DNA of 40,745 nucleotides. Source: Microvirga makkahensis (GTDB taxonomy: Bacteria; Pseudomonadota; Alphaproteobacteria; Rhizobiales; Beijerinckiaceae). The stretch's first letter is position 1; each line of letters starts with the position of its first letter. The stretch spans positions 1-40,745 of the forward strand of contig NZ_WURB01000033.1 in the NCBI RefSeq assembly GCF_009830105.1. The letters are read 5' to 3'. Below the pieces are notes generated by a model, which saw nothing but the letters and a program-made list of their open reading frames with translations, searched no databases and was not told the DNA's origin. The translations under genes were made by a program, and so were the position numbers. Positions 6,484 to 13,897 of this stretch are shown here, in pieces.

Positions 6484-8580
6484 ATGATCAAGGCGAGCAT
6501 TGCGCTGGCGCTCATCGGTCTGGCTGTCTTGGGGGGCTCTCTCTCGGGAGCGGTCGAGGTTCCGTTCTACCTGCCGCTCTCGACCCTGGTACTCGCCGGG
6601 ATCCTGGTGGCCGGCCGCGACATACCCACCTTCCTGCGCATCTTTCTGGTCATGCTCGCCACGACCCACGTGGTGCTCGTCCTGCTGATTCTCGGCGCGG
6701 TGTCGGGCGCGATCACGGGCGACTACACGGGCTACGTGCCGCCGCCGTCCGCAGCCCTGGGTGCGACGGGCTTCGGAGCACTCATCTACGGCCTGTCCTT
6801 CGTGCGCGTGGTCCGCACGATCTGCACCATCACCGACCGCTATCTCGATTCCCAGGCCGACAGCGTCATCCGAATCCCCTTCATCGGTCTCGTGCGGGCG
6901 CGCGAGGGAACCATCGGCACCTGGATGATCGCGATCCTCATCGCGATCAACCTCGCTCAGGTCGCGCTCAATGTCCGCCTCAGCTTCTTCTCGCGCGACA
7001 TGTTCAACGCGCTCGAAGCGAAGGATGCGGCGGCGTTCTGGTATCAGCTCTTCGTCATCTTCACGCCCCTGGCGGCCGTCTTCGTCGCCATCGCGCTCAC
7101 GGAGGTCCTCCTGCAGAACGTGCTCACGATCCGCTGGCGCGCCTTTCTCAACACCTATTATGTGGGCGAATGGCTGGGCGACGGCGCCCATTACCGGATG
7201 CAGCTCATCGGCCGCGGCGCCGACAACCCGGATCAGCGCATCTCGGAGGATCTGCGCAAATTCGTCGAGAGCACCTATTCGCTGTCCGTCGGACTCATGA
7301 ACCAGGCCGCGACGCTCGTATCCTTCGTCGCGATCCTCTGGACCATCTCGGCGGGCTTCACGTTTCCCGGAACGAATGTGGAGGTTCCGGGCCTTCTGGT
7401 GTGGGTCTGCGCCGGCTATGCCATTCTCGGCACCTGGGTCACGCACCTGATCGGCCGTCCCCTGATCGGCCTCAACTTCCAGCAGGAGCGGGTGGAGGCG
7501 AACTACCGCTTCTCGCTCGCGCGGCTGCGCGAATATACGGAACAGGTGGCGCTGCTCTCCGGCGAGCCGGCCGAGAAGGAGGGGCTGGGCCGGCGCTTCG
7601 GCCAGATCGTCGACAACTACATGCGGATCGTGATCCGCCTCATCAAGCTCAACACCTTCACCGCGGCCTACTTCCAGGCCAACGTGGTGGTGCCCTACAT
7701 CCTGACCGCGCCCTATTATTTCATCGGCAAGATCTCCCTCGGCCAGATGCAGCAGGTGGTGGGAGCCTTCTCGCGCGTGGAATCGGCGCTGACCTACTTC
7801 ATCCAGATCTACACCACGCTTGCCGATTACAAGGCGGTTCTCGACCGTCTGACCACTTTCGAAGGCGCGATCGCCTCGGCGCAACGCGTCGGCGGCGAGA
7901 GCAAGCTCGCGGTCACGCCCGCGGCCAGCCGTGAGCTGCGGCTCAGCAATCTCAATGTCCGCCTGCCCGACGGCCGCGCCCTCATGCACGCGGACGGCCT
8001 TGCCTTCCGTCCGGGCGAACGCACGCTGATGACGGGGCCTTCCGGCTCCGGAAAGTCGACCCTGTTCCGCGCCATCGCAGGCATCTGGCCCTTCGGCGAG
8101 GGCGAGGTGCTGGTGCCCGAGGGGCAGACCATGATGCTGCTGCCGCAGCGGCCCTACATTCCCATCGGCACCTTGCGCGAGGCGGTGACTTATCCCGCCC
8201 ATGAGCATGCCTACAGCGACGCGGACATCGCCGATGCCCTGCGCGTCGCGAAGCTGCCGCAGATCGCCGACAGGCTCGACGAGGAGCGGGCCTGGGGGCA
8301 GACCCTGTCGCTTGGCGAGCAGCAGCGCCTCGCGGTGGCCCGGGCGCTTCTCGCCAAGCCCGACTGGCTGTTCCTGGACGAGGCGACGGCCGCCCTCGAC
8401 GAGCCGACGGAGGCCGAGATCTATCAGGTGATCAAGGAGAAGCTGCCGCAGACCACGGTGGTCTCCATCGGCCACCGCTCGACGCTGCTGGACTATCATG
8501 ACCGGCGCATCGATCTGAAGCGGGCGGAGAACGGTCTCTCGACCCCTGTCGACATGATGCAGCCTCAGCCGGCCGAGTAG
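6484..8580 (+). CDS. ABC transporter with fused membrane and ATPase domains, SbmA/BacA-YddA type
   Basis: A 698-residue half-transporter. N-terminal hydrophobic helices (to about residue 110) precede the SbmA/BacA-like membrane domain. Typical features of that domain are Phe-Phe-Ser-Arg-Asp-Met-Phe-Asn-Ala-Leu, the Trp-Arg-x-Phe-Leu-Asn-x-Tyr-Tyr segment and Asn-Pro-Asp-Gln-Arg-Ile. The C-terminal ATPase has Walker A Gly-Pro-Ser-Gly-Ser-Gly-Lys-Ser-Thr (from residue 518), signature Leu-Ser-Leu-Gly-Glu-Gln-Gln-Arg and Walker B Leu-Phe-Leu-Asp-Glu-Ala-Thr. Relatives such as E. coli YddA and rhizobial BclA move peptides (including antimicrobial and nodule-specific ones), bleomycin-like drugs or cobalamin, or affect very-long-chain lipid A. 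The substrate here is unknown. The ATG at 6484 is preferred because GGGAGA lies just upstream. The gene stands alone, divergent from metN. Confidence 0.92.
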   Translation: MIKASIALALIGLAVLGGSLSGAVEVPFYLPLSTLVLAGILVAGRDIPTFLRIFLVMLATTHVVLVLLILGAVSGAITGDYTGYVPPPSAALGATGFGALIYGLSFVRVVRTICTITDRYLDSQADSVIRIPFIGLVRAREGTIGTWMIAILIAINLAQVALNVRLSFFSRDMFNALEAKDAAAFWYQLFVIFTPLAAVFVAIALTEVLLQNVLTIRWRAFLNTYYVGEWLGDGAHYRMQLIGRGADNPDQRISEDLRKFVESTYSLSVGLMNQAATLVSFVAILWTISAGFTFPGTNVEVPGLLVWVCAGYAILGTWVTHLIGRPLIGLNFQQERVEANYRFSLARLREYTEQVALLSGEPAEKEGLGRRFGQIVDNYMRIVIRLIKLNTFTAAYFQANVVVPYILTAPYYFIGKISLGQMQQVVGAFSRVESALTYFIQIYTTLADYKAVLDRLTTFEGAIASAQRVGGESKLAVTPAASRELRLSNLNVRLPDGRALMHADGLAFRPGERTLMTGPSGSGKSTLFRAIAGIWPFGEGEVLVPEGQTMMLLPQRPYIPIGTLREAVTYPAHEHAYSDADIADALRVAKLPQIADRLDEERAWGQTLSLGEQQRLAVARALLAKPDWLFLDEATAALDEPTEAEIYQVIKEKLPQTTVVSIGHRSTLLDYHDRRIDLKRAENGLSTPVDMMQPQPAE

Positions 8581-8655
8581 CGCCGGCGTCGCCCAAGGCT
8601 GACGCAGTTCCCTCGTCCCGGCCATCCCGCGTCGAAAAATGCCGTGTAGCGAATA

Positions 8656-8690
8656 ACCGTCATCACCGGCACGAGGCCGGTGATGACGGT
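8656..8690. repeat. Intergenic palindrome, REP-like copy 1
   Basis: This is the best copy of the window's dispersed palindrome: perfect 15-bp arms (8656-8670 and 8676-8690) around the 5-nt loop ACGAG. It lies between convergent genes. The same arm-CCGGC-loop-GCCGG-arm plan recurs at six other intergenic sites. Confidence 0.85.
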
Positions 8691-8734
8691 GGGAGCGGCG
8701 TTCGAGGCGGAGCGGGAAGCAGGATCGCAACATG

Positions 8735-8758
8735 AAAAAGGCCGGCGCATCGCCGGCC
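8735..8758. terminator. Bidirectional terminator between the ABC transporter and META genes
   Basis: An 8-bp perfect stem (8740-8747 with 8751-8758) with a 3-nt loop has five A residues before it (a T tract on the minus strand) and ATTTTC after it on the plus strand. It should end the META-domain transcript and possibly also the convergent ABC transporter transcript. Confidence 0.8.
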
Positions 8759-8785
8759 ATTTTCATGAAGGATCAGAGCCTTTTC

Positions 8786-9277
8786 CTAGAGTGAGCGCTC
8801 GAGAACGAGTTCGCCGGTCTGGCTCTTGATGATCAGGTTGCGGCCCTGGATGTCCCACTTCCCGGAGGTGCGCAAGGCCATGAGAAAGGCTTGCTCGGTC
8901 GCCATGGCGGCCTTGTCGCAGGTCTTCTTCGTCACGGCGAAGGGCGCCACGGCCAGGCCCTGCTCGCGCAGAGGGTAGGCCGTGGTGGAATAGGTGTTGC
9001 AACCTGAAAAGCCGGTGGCGCGCAGCTGGTCGTCGAGCCGGAAACTCGGGCGCTCGCCGGTGAAGGGCTTGCCGTTCAGGCTCACGGCCACCCAGGAAGA
9101 GCCGAGAGGGAAGATCTTGCCCTGGGCGCCCGGCTGCGGAACCTTGGGATCCACCTGACGGGTCGGACCGGCGGGCCGGCCGAGAGTTGCCGCCGTCTGG
9201 GCATCGGCCACGGGAAGGTGGGCCACGGAAACAGTGGCGAAGGCCGCCAGAAGTGCTGCAAGTCGAAGGGCGTTCAT
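8786..9277 (-). CDS. Exported META-domain protein (HslJ-like)
   Basis: A 163-residue protein with a signal peptide (residues 1 to about 26, ending Ala-Asp-Ala-Gln), a Pro/Gly linker and one META domain (about residues 58-162). The domain shows the characteristic Trp-x-x-x-x-Leu-Asn-Gly-Lys start, the Ala-x-Gly-Phe-Ser-Gly-Cys-Asn-Thr-Tyr core and a Thr-Lys-Lys-Thr-Cys-Asp turn. Cys93 and Cys120 could form a disulfide in the periplasm. The META domain occurs in E. coli HslJ (heat-inducible, novobiocin resistance) and in Leishmania META proteins; its biochemical role is not established. A good site (GAAGAGG, 5 nt before ATG) supports the start. It lies downstream of hisG on the same strand, but a 150-bp gap separates them and no functional link is evident. 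Confidence 0.85.
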   Translation of the reverse strand: MNALRLAALLAAFATVSVAHLPVADAQTAATLGRPAGPTRQVDPKVPQPGAQGKIFPLGSSWVAVSLNGKPFTGERPSFRLDDQLRATGFSGCNTYSTTAYPLREQGLAVAPFAVTKKTCDKAAMATEQAFLMALRTSGKWDIQGRNLIIKSQTGELVLERSL

Positions 9278-9384
9278 CGGAACCTCTTCATCGTAAAAAC
9301 GCCGGAACCATAAGAGGCCTTGACCTTAAGGGCAACGCCTTGAGTGATCTTGTCCTGTGGCCGCATTTGCCACAGGGATGCTGA

Positions 9385-9402
9385 AGCCTCGATGAAGAGG
9401 CT
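9385..9402 (-). terminator. Weak hairpin downstream of hisG
   Basis: A 6-bp stem (9385-9390 with 9397-9402) and a 6-nt loop lie 28 bp past the hisG stop. There is no T tract, so it could be a weak terminator or an RNA-stabilising hairpin. Confidence 0.25.
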
Positions 9403-9429
9403 CTTCGCCGGAAAGGCCTGCCGGAACGA

Positions 9430-10404
9430 TCAGCCGATCCGTCTCAGAAGCCGCTCCGTCAGAGCGTTTGTGGGGCGGAACAGATAATCGAACGTGCGGA
9501 TGGTGATGTCCTGCGCTCCGATCCCCTGCAAGGCCGCCACGATATCGAACATCGCCGCGGTGCGGCAATGGAGAACGACCTCGCGGCCGAGCGCATGGCC
9601 GTAGGGCAATGTGGCGTCGAAATCCCGTGCAAGGGCCGTCAGGGACGAAACCTTGGCCGGATCGAGGCTCGCTCGGATCTCGCGGGTCTCCCGCGCCTCT
9701 TCCTCCGCCGCGATGCGCGTGAGCACCGCGGTGGCGGCCGCGCGGGCACTGGCCGACCAGGGCGCGCGCGCGGAGGCCACGAGATTGGCCTCGGAACGCA
9801 GCATGATGCCGTCGTCGAGGATCTTCAGGGCATTGGCCGCGAGCGTGGCGCCGGTGGTGGTGATGTCCACGATCAGCTCCGCCGACCCCGCACCCGGCGC
9901 GCCTTCCGTGGCCCCTAAGCTTTCGACGATGCGGTAATCCGCGATGCCCTTCTCGGCGAAGAAGCGGCGGGTGAGGTTCACGTATTTCGTGGCGACCCGC
10001 ATCTTGCGGCCGTGGCGGGCCCGCAGGTCGGCCGCGACCTCGTCGAGGTCGGCCATTGTGCGCACGTCGATCCAGGCCTGCGGCACGGCCACCACCACGT
10101 TGGCGTGGCCGAAGCCGAGCGGGGTGAGCAGCTCCACCGCCTCGTCCGCATCGGCGATCTGCTCGCGGATCAGGTCCTCGCCGGTGATGCCGAGATGCAC
10201 CGCGCCCGTGGCGAGTTGCGTCACGATCTCGGAGGCCGAGAGAAACGCCACCTCCACGTCGGGCACACCTTTCAGTGTGCCGCGATAGTCACGCGCCCCG
10301 CGCGATTGGGAGAAGACCAGGCCCGAGCGGGCGAAGAACGCAGCCGCGTTCTCCTGCAGGCGGCCCTTGGAAGGCACCGCCAGGATGAGAGGGGAATCGG
10401 TCAT
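9430..10404 (-). CDS. hisG: ATP phosphoribosyltransferase, catalytic subunit HisG
   Basis: A 324-residue cytoplasmic enzyme that catalyses the first committed step of histidine synthesis: ATP plus PRPP gives phosphoribosyl-ATP. The N-terminal Ala-Val-Pro-Ser-Lys-Gly-Arg-Leu, the Gly-Ile-Thr-Gly-Glu-Asp-Leu segment and the PRPP loop region (Glu-Leu-Ile-Val-Asp-Ile-Thr-Thr-Thr-Gly-Ala-Thr-Leu) are conserved. Short HisG proteins that need HisZ are about 210-230 residues and long, self-sufficient ones about 290-300. This one has roughly 100 residues beyond the catalytic core, yet it sits directly behind hisZ: the hisZ stop and hisG start share one base (TGATG), so translation is coupled. The tail may be an ACT-like or lineage-specific extension; I cannot tell which from the sequence alone. 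Confidence 0.94.
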   Translation of the reverse strand: MTDSPLILAVPSKGRLQENAAAFFARSGLVFSQSRGARDYRGTLKGVPDVEVAFLSASEIVTQLATGAVHLGITGEDLIREQIADADEAVELLTPLGFGHANVVVAVPQAWIDVRTMADLDEVAADLRARHGRKMRVATKYVNLTRRFFAEKGIADYRIVESLGATEGAPGAGSAELIVDITTTGATLAANALKILDDGIMLRSEANLVASARAPWSASARAAATAVLTRIAAEEEARETREIRASLDPAKVSSLTALARDFDATLPYGHALGREVVLHCRTAAMFDIVAALQGIGAQDITIRTFDYLFRPTNALTERLLRRIG

Positions 10405-11498
10405 CAGGGCCTCCCCACGATGCGGTCGAGCCAGAAGGAGCAGCCCACCGCCGGGATCGGGCTGTCCGCTCCAAGGTGCTCCAGCAGCCGGTCGTAGCGG
10501 CCGCCGCCCACGACAGGCTTGCCGTCGCTGCGGCGCGGGTCCTGCACCTCGAAGATGAAGCCCGTGTAGTAGTCGAGATTGCGGGCGAAGGTGGCCGCGA
10601 ACGAGAAGGCGCCGACATCGAGCCCGCGCGCGGCCATGAAACCGGTGCGCTCCTCGAAGAGGCCGACCGCCGCGTTCAGGTCGAGCCCCGTCTCCTTGGC
10701 GAGAACTCTCACGGCTTCCGCCGCCTGGTCCGGATCGCCCTGAATCGCGAGATAGCGCTCCAGCACCTGCCAGGCATCGTTCGAGAGAACAGTGCGATTG
10801 GCCGCGCGGGCGAGGAAGCGCTCCGCGATTTCGCCGGGGCTGCGTCCGCCGACACTAGCGATGCCGGCGATGGAGAGGATGTCTTCCACGAAGGCCTTGG
10901 CCGCCTGGGGCGCCTGCCCCTCGATGGCCGCGAGCAGGCCCGCATGTTCCTGGTTGCCCGGACCGTCCGCTTCGGAAAGGCTCGCCAGGTCCTGTCCGGA
11001 CACGATGGTCCGGATCACGCGGCGCTTCGCGGCGGGCGCGATCCCTAAGCCGTCGATGAGAGCATGGAGCAGGCCCATATCGCCGAGTTTCACGGTGGGA
11101 GTGGGGGCGCCGATGAGGCCGAGGCCTTCGAGAGCAAGCCCGAGGATTTCCGCGTCGGCCGCCGCGATGTCTCCGCGGCCGATGGATTCGAGGCCGGCCT
11201 GCAGAAACTCGCCGCTCTCGTTGGGACGCATGCGGAAGACCGGGCCGCCATAGGCATAGCCGGAGGGCTGCGCCCCGCGGTGGGCGAGATGCTGGAGACA
11301 GACGGGAATCGTGTATTCGGGCCTCAGGCACAGTTCCGCGCCAGAGGCGTCCTGCGTCACGAACATGCGCCGCCGGATATCTTCGCCCGAGAGGTCGATG
11401 AACACATCCGCAGGTTGCAGAACCGGCGGTTCGACACGCGCATAGCCCTCGCGCTCGAAAAGCGCGATCAGCGCAACAATGGCATCCGTCTCCGTCAC
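10404..11498 (-). CDS. hisZ: ATP phosphoribosyltransferase regulatory subunit HisZ
   Basis: A 364-residue paralogue of the histidyl-tRNA synthetase catalytic core. It carries no anticodon-binding domain and is not expected to charge tRNA. The class II core remains visible: Glu-Pro-Pro-Val-Leu-Gln near the N-terminus, the Leu-Arg-Pro-Glu-Tyr-Thr-Ile-Pro-Val strand, and the Gly-Gly-Gly-Arg-Tyr-Asp-Arg-Leu motif near the C-terminus. The motif-2-like part reads Tyr-Gly-Gly-Pro-Val-Phe-Arg. HisZ assembles with HisG, enables catalysis and carries feedback inhibition by histidine. It precedes hisG with a one-base overlap. True hisS lies about 870 bp upstream on the same strand, the common rhizobial neighbourhood, but here the two are separated by a small Lys-rich gene and repeats. 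Confidence 0.93.
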   Translation of the reverse strand: MTETDAIVALIALFEREGYARVEPPVLQPADVFIDLSGEDIRRRMFVTQDASGAELCLRPEYTIPVCLQHLAHRGAQPSGYAYGGPVFRMRPNESGEFLQAGLESIGRGDIAAADAEILGLALEGLGLIGAPTPTVKLGDMGLLHALIDGLGIAPAAKRRVIRTIVSGQDLASLSEADGPGNQEHAGLLAAIEGQAPQAAKAFVEDILSIAGIASVGGRSPGEIAERFLARAANRTVLSNDAWQVLERYLAIQGDPDQAAEAVRVLAKETGLDLNAAVGLFEERTGFMAARGLDVGAFSFAATFARNLDYYTGFIFEVQDPRRSDGKPVVGGGRYDRLLEHLGADSPIPAVGCSFWLDRIVGRP

Positions 11499-11665
11499 TG
11501 GCGTCGCCTAATCCTTTTTCCGGCATGCTCTCTAGCAACGCCGGGCCGGGAAGGCGACCGTTTTCAGCGGGAAGGGTGAATGAAGGGATGGATTGGAGAA
11601 GGCGGCATGGCCCTGTCTCGTCCCGACCGCCCCGATCGGGCGGGCATGGCGCTCCGCGGATCGGG

Positions 11666-11688
11666 ATCCCCGGCACGAGGCCGGTGAT
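11666..11688. repeat. Intergenic palindrome, REP-like copy 2
   Basis: CCGGC-ACGAG-GCCGG core with arms extending to 9 bp with one mismatch. The loop is identical to that of copy 1 at 8671-8675. Confidence 0.75.
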
Positions 11689-11783
11689 GACGAGGACGGT
11701 CAGTAAAAGGGGCTCCTTCCGTCATGGCGTGGCTTGTCCCAACCATCCCCATCCTGAAGGCGTCACGTCATGAAGACGTGGAC

Positions 11784-11802
11784 CCCCGGCACAAGGCCGG
11801 GG
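11784..11802. repeat. Intergenic palindrome, REP-like copy 3
   Basis: Perfect 7-bp arms CCCCGGC and GCCGGGG around the loop ACAAG. The flanking AGACGTGGA on the left and TGAC on the right match the reverse complement of copy 7 near 33650, showing that the two are homologous beyond the palindrome. Confidence 0.8.
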
Positions 11803-11861
11803 ATGACAAAGGGGCAGGACGTGAGGAGGGAGAGCGTCGTCCCGGGGAAGGAGAGAAGCGA

Positions 11862-12299
11862 TCACTCCTTCTGTGCGGTGTCGCCCTTGGCCTTCGAAGT
11901 CTTGCGCTTGCTGTGGTCGCTGGAGCGGTGGACGTATTTCACCTTCTTGCCCTTGCCGCCCTCGTCCTCGTCGGCCGCCCCGCCGGTGAGGCTGGCGGGC
12001 AGGAAATGGCGCGCTGCCTCGGTCACGACGCCCGCGACGGCGCCGGCGGCGGTCTGCGTGAGATCCACACCCTGCGAGCCCGCATCGGCCACGGCGGCGC
12101 CGGCCTTCTTGGCGGTGCGGGTCTTGGTCAGGGTGGCGGCCGCCGCCCCGGCGGCGGCGATCAGGGCATCCGCCAGGATCTCGCGGCCGAGATCCGTGTT
12201 GATCAGATCCATCAGGCCCGATTTCTTGGCGCTTTTCGCCCGCTTCGTGCCCGTACTCTTCTTGCCGCTCTTCTTCTCTTTGTCTTTGGCCTTCGCCAT
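11862..12299 (-). CDS. Lys/Ala-rich small protein of unknown function
   Basis: A 145-residue protein that I do not recognise. Residues 1-28 are very rich in Lys with Ser and Thr, residues 29-60 are an Ala-rich amphipathic or hydrophobic helix, the middle is Ala/Val/Gly-rich, and residues 108-145 are again strongly charged with many Lys, Asp and Ser. The pattern resembles histone-H1-like or DNA-binding tails flanking a helical core, but membrane association of the Ala-rich part is equally possible. A good AGGAG site 7 nt before the ATG supports translation. It lies 72 bp downstream of hisS on the same strand with no terminator between them, so it is probably co-transcribed with hisS. Confidence 0.7.
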   Translation of the reverse strand: MAKAKDKEKKSGKKSTGTKRAKSAKKSGLMDLINTDLGREILADALIAAAGAAAATLTKTRTAKKAGAAVADAGSQGVDLTQTAAGAVAGVVTEAARHFLPASLTGGAADEDEGGKGKKVKYVHRSSDHSKRKTSKAKGDTAQKE

Positions 12300-12371
12300 A
12301 GGGGTCTCCTGATAGTCAAGCTTCAGAAGACAACCCCAGGAAAAGCGACAGGGTTCCCGGGGGCTCGGGGT

Positions 12372-13856
12372 TTACCCGAAATGCCGGCTCAAAACATCGC
12401 GGACGGCTTCCACGAGTTTGTCCTCGGACACCGATACCTGAGCCGGGCGGGCCGCCTTCCATTCGGCGTTGGAGGCGATGGCCTCGGCCGCCTTGGCGCC
12501 CTCGATGAGGTCCTTGATCTCAACCTCGCCGCGCTCGCGCTCGTTGGAGCCCTGGATGATCACGCAGGGGCTCTTGCGACGGTCGGCGTATTTCATCTGG
12601 GCCTTCATGCCCGAGGAGCCGAGATAGAGCTCGGCACGGATGCCGGCCTGGCGCAGGGCCGAGACCATGCGCTGATAGGCGGCGACCTGGTCCCTGTCCA
12701 TGACGAGCACCACCACCGGGCCGGGCTGCTCGGAGCCCGAGACGATGGGGCTCTTGATCATCTGCAGGGCCGAGAGCAGGCGCGACACGCCGATGGAGAA
12801 GCCGGTGGCCGGAACCGGCTCGGAGCGGAAGCGGCCCACGAGGCCATCGTAGCGCCCGCCGCCGCCCACGGAGCCGAAGCGGACCGGGCGCCCGTCCTCG
12901 TCCTGGACCTGGAAGGTCAATTCCGCCTCGTAGACCGGGCCGGTGTAGTACTCGAGCCCGCGCACGACGGCCGGATCGATGATGACGCGGTCCTCGTAGC
13001 CGGAGGCCGCCACGAGCGCCGCGATCTCGGCAAGCTCGTCCGCACCTTCGAGCCCGCGCGCGGAGGAGCCCACGACCTTTCGCAGGTTCTCGACCGTTCC
13101 GGCATTGTCCGCGCCCTTGGCCGCGGTGAAGGCGAGCACGCGCTCGATGGCGTCGGGAGACAGCTCCGCGCCCTTCGTGAAGTCGCCGCTCTCGTCCTTT
13201 CGGCCGGCGCCCAGCAGCTGGCTCACGCCCTCGGGGCCGAGGCGGTCGAGCTTGTCGATGGCGCGAAGCACCGTGAGGCGCTGGCCGGCCTGGTCCTCGC
13301 CGCCGAGGCCGATGGCCTCGAGCACGCCATCGAGAACCTTGCGGTTATTGACCTTGATCACGTAATCGCCGCGCTTGAGGCCGAGCTTCTCCAGCGTGTC
13401 GGCCGCCATCATGCAGATTTCCGCATCCGCCGCGACGGAGGCCGCGCCCACGGTGTCGGCGTCGAACTGCATGAACTGGCGGAAGCGGCCCGGGCCCGGC
13501 TTCTCATTGCGGAACACCCAGCCCACCCGATAGCTGCGGTAAGGCTTCGGCAACGCGTCGAAGTTCTCGGCGACATAGCGGGCGAGGGGCGCCGTCAGGT
13601 CGTAGCGCAGCGACAGCCATTGCTCGTCGTCGTCCTGGAAGGAGAATACGCCCTCGTTGGGACGGTCCTGATCGGGGAGGAACTTGCCGAGCGCGTCCGT
13701 GTACTCGACGAAGGGCGTCTCGACGCCTTCGAAGCCGTAGAGTTCATAGGATTCGCGGATCGCCGCCAGCATGCGCTCGGTGGCGGAAAGATCGGCGGGA
13801 GTGCGGTCGGCAAAGCCGCGCGGCGCGCGGGCCTTGATCTTGTCGGCCTTGGACAT
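12372..13856 (-). CDS. hisS: Histidyl-tRNA synthetase, alphaproteobacterial type
   Basis: A 494-residue class II synthetase that charges tRNA-His. Motif 1 lies near residues 44-60, motif 2 at 113-130 (Trp-Val-Phe-Arg-Asn-Glu-Lys-Pro-Gly-Pro-Gly-Arg-Phe-Arg-Gln-Phe), a histidine motif reads Leu-Glu-Tyr-Tyr-Thr-Gly-Pro-Val-Tyr-Glu, and motif 3 follows Gly-Gly-Gly-Gly-Arg-Tyr-Asp. The C-terminal 110 or so residues are the anticodon-binding domain. The protein is longer than E. coli HisRS (424), mainly through an insertion around residues 215-280. Its motif 2 loop differs from the canonical Tyr-Glu-Arg-Pro-Gln form. Published work on Caulobacter and relatives links this form to tRNA-His that lacks G-1. 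It lies 41 bp downstream of the signal-peptidase-like gene and may be read from the same promoter. Confidence 0.96.
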   Translation of the reverse strand: MSKADKIKARAPRGFADRTPADLSATERMLAAIRESYELYGFEGVETPFVEYTDALGKFLPDQDRPNEGVFSFQDDDEQWLSLRYDLTAPLARYVAENFDALPKPYRSYRVGWVFRNEKPGPGRFRQFMQFDADTVGAASVAADAEICMMAADTLEKLGLKRGDYVIKVNNRKVLDGVLEAIGLGGEDQAGQRLTVLRAIDKLDRLGPEGVSQLLGAGRKDESGDFTKGAELSPDAIERVLAFTAAKGADNAGTVENLRKVVGSSARGLEGADELAEIAALVAASGYEDRVIIDPAVVRGLEYYTGPVYEAELTFQVQDEDGRPVRFGSVGGGGRYDGLVGRFRSEPVPATGFSIGVSRLLSALQMIKSPIVSGSEQPGPVVVLVMDRDQVAAYQRMVSALRQAGIRAELYLGSSGMKAQMKYADRRKSPCVIIQGSNERERGEVEIKDLIEGAKAAEAIASNAEWKAARPAQVSVSEDKLVEAVRDVLSRHFG

Positions 13857-13897
13857 GGGTTCAAACAGCAGCCGTTACAGAGAAAACGTGCTGCGTC

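Larger units (their letters stand above)
11499..11861. other. Gene-free interval holding two palindromic repeats
   Basis: This stretch of 363 bp lies between hisZ and the Lys-rich ORF. I see no convincing coding frame in it. It holds two REP-like palindromes (11666-11688 and 11784-11802) and a degenerate copy of a second palindrome type around 11724-11752. The roughly 100 bp nearest hisZ are the likely place for a hisZ promoter, but no good sigma-70 match was found. Confidence 0.6.
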
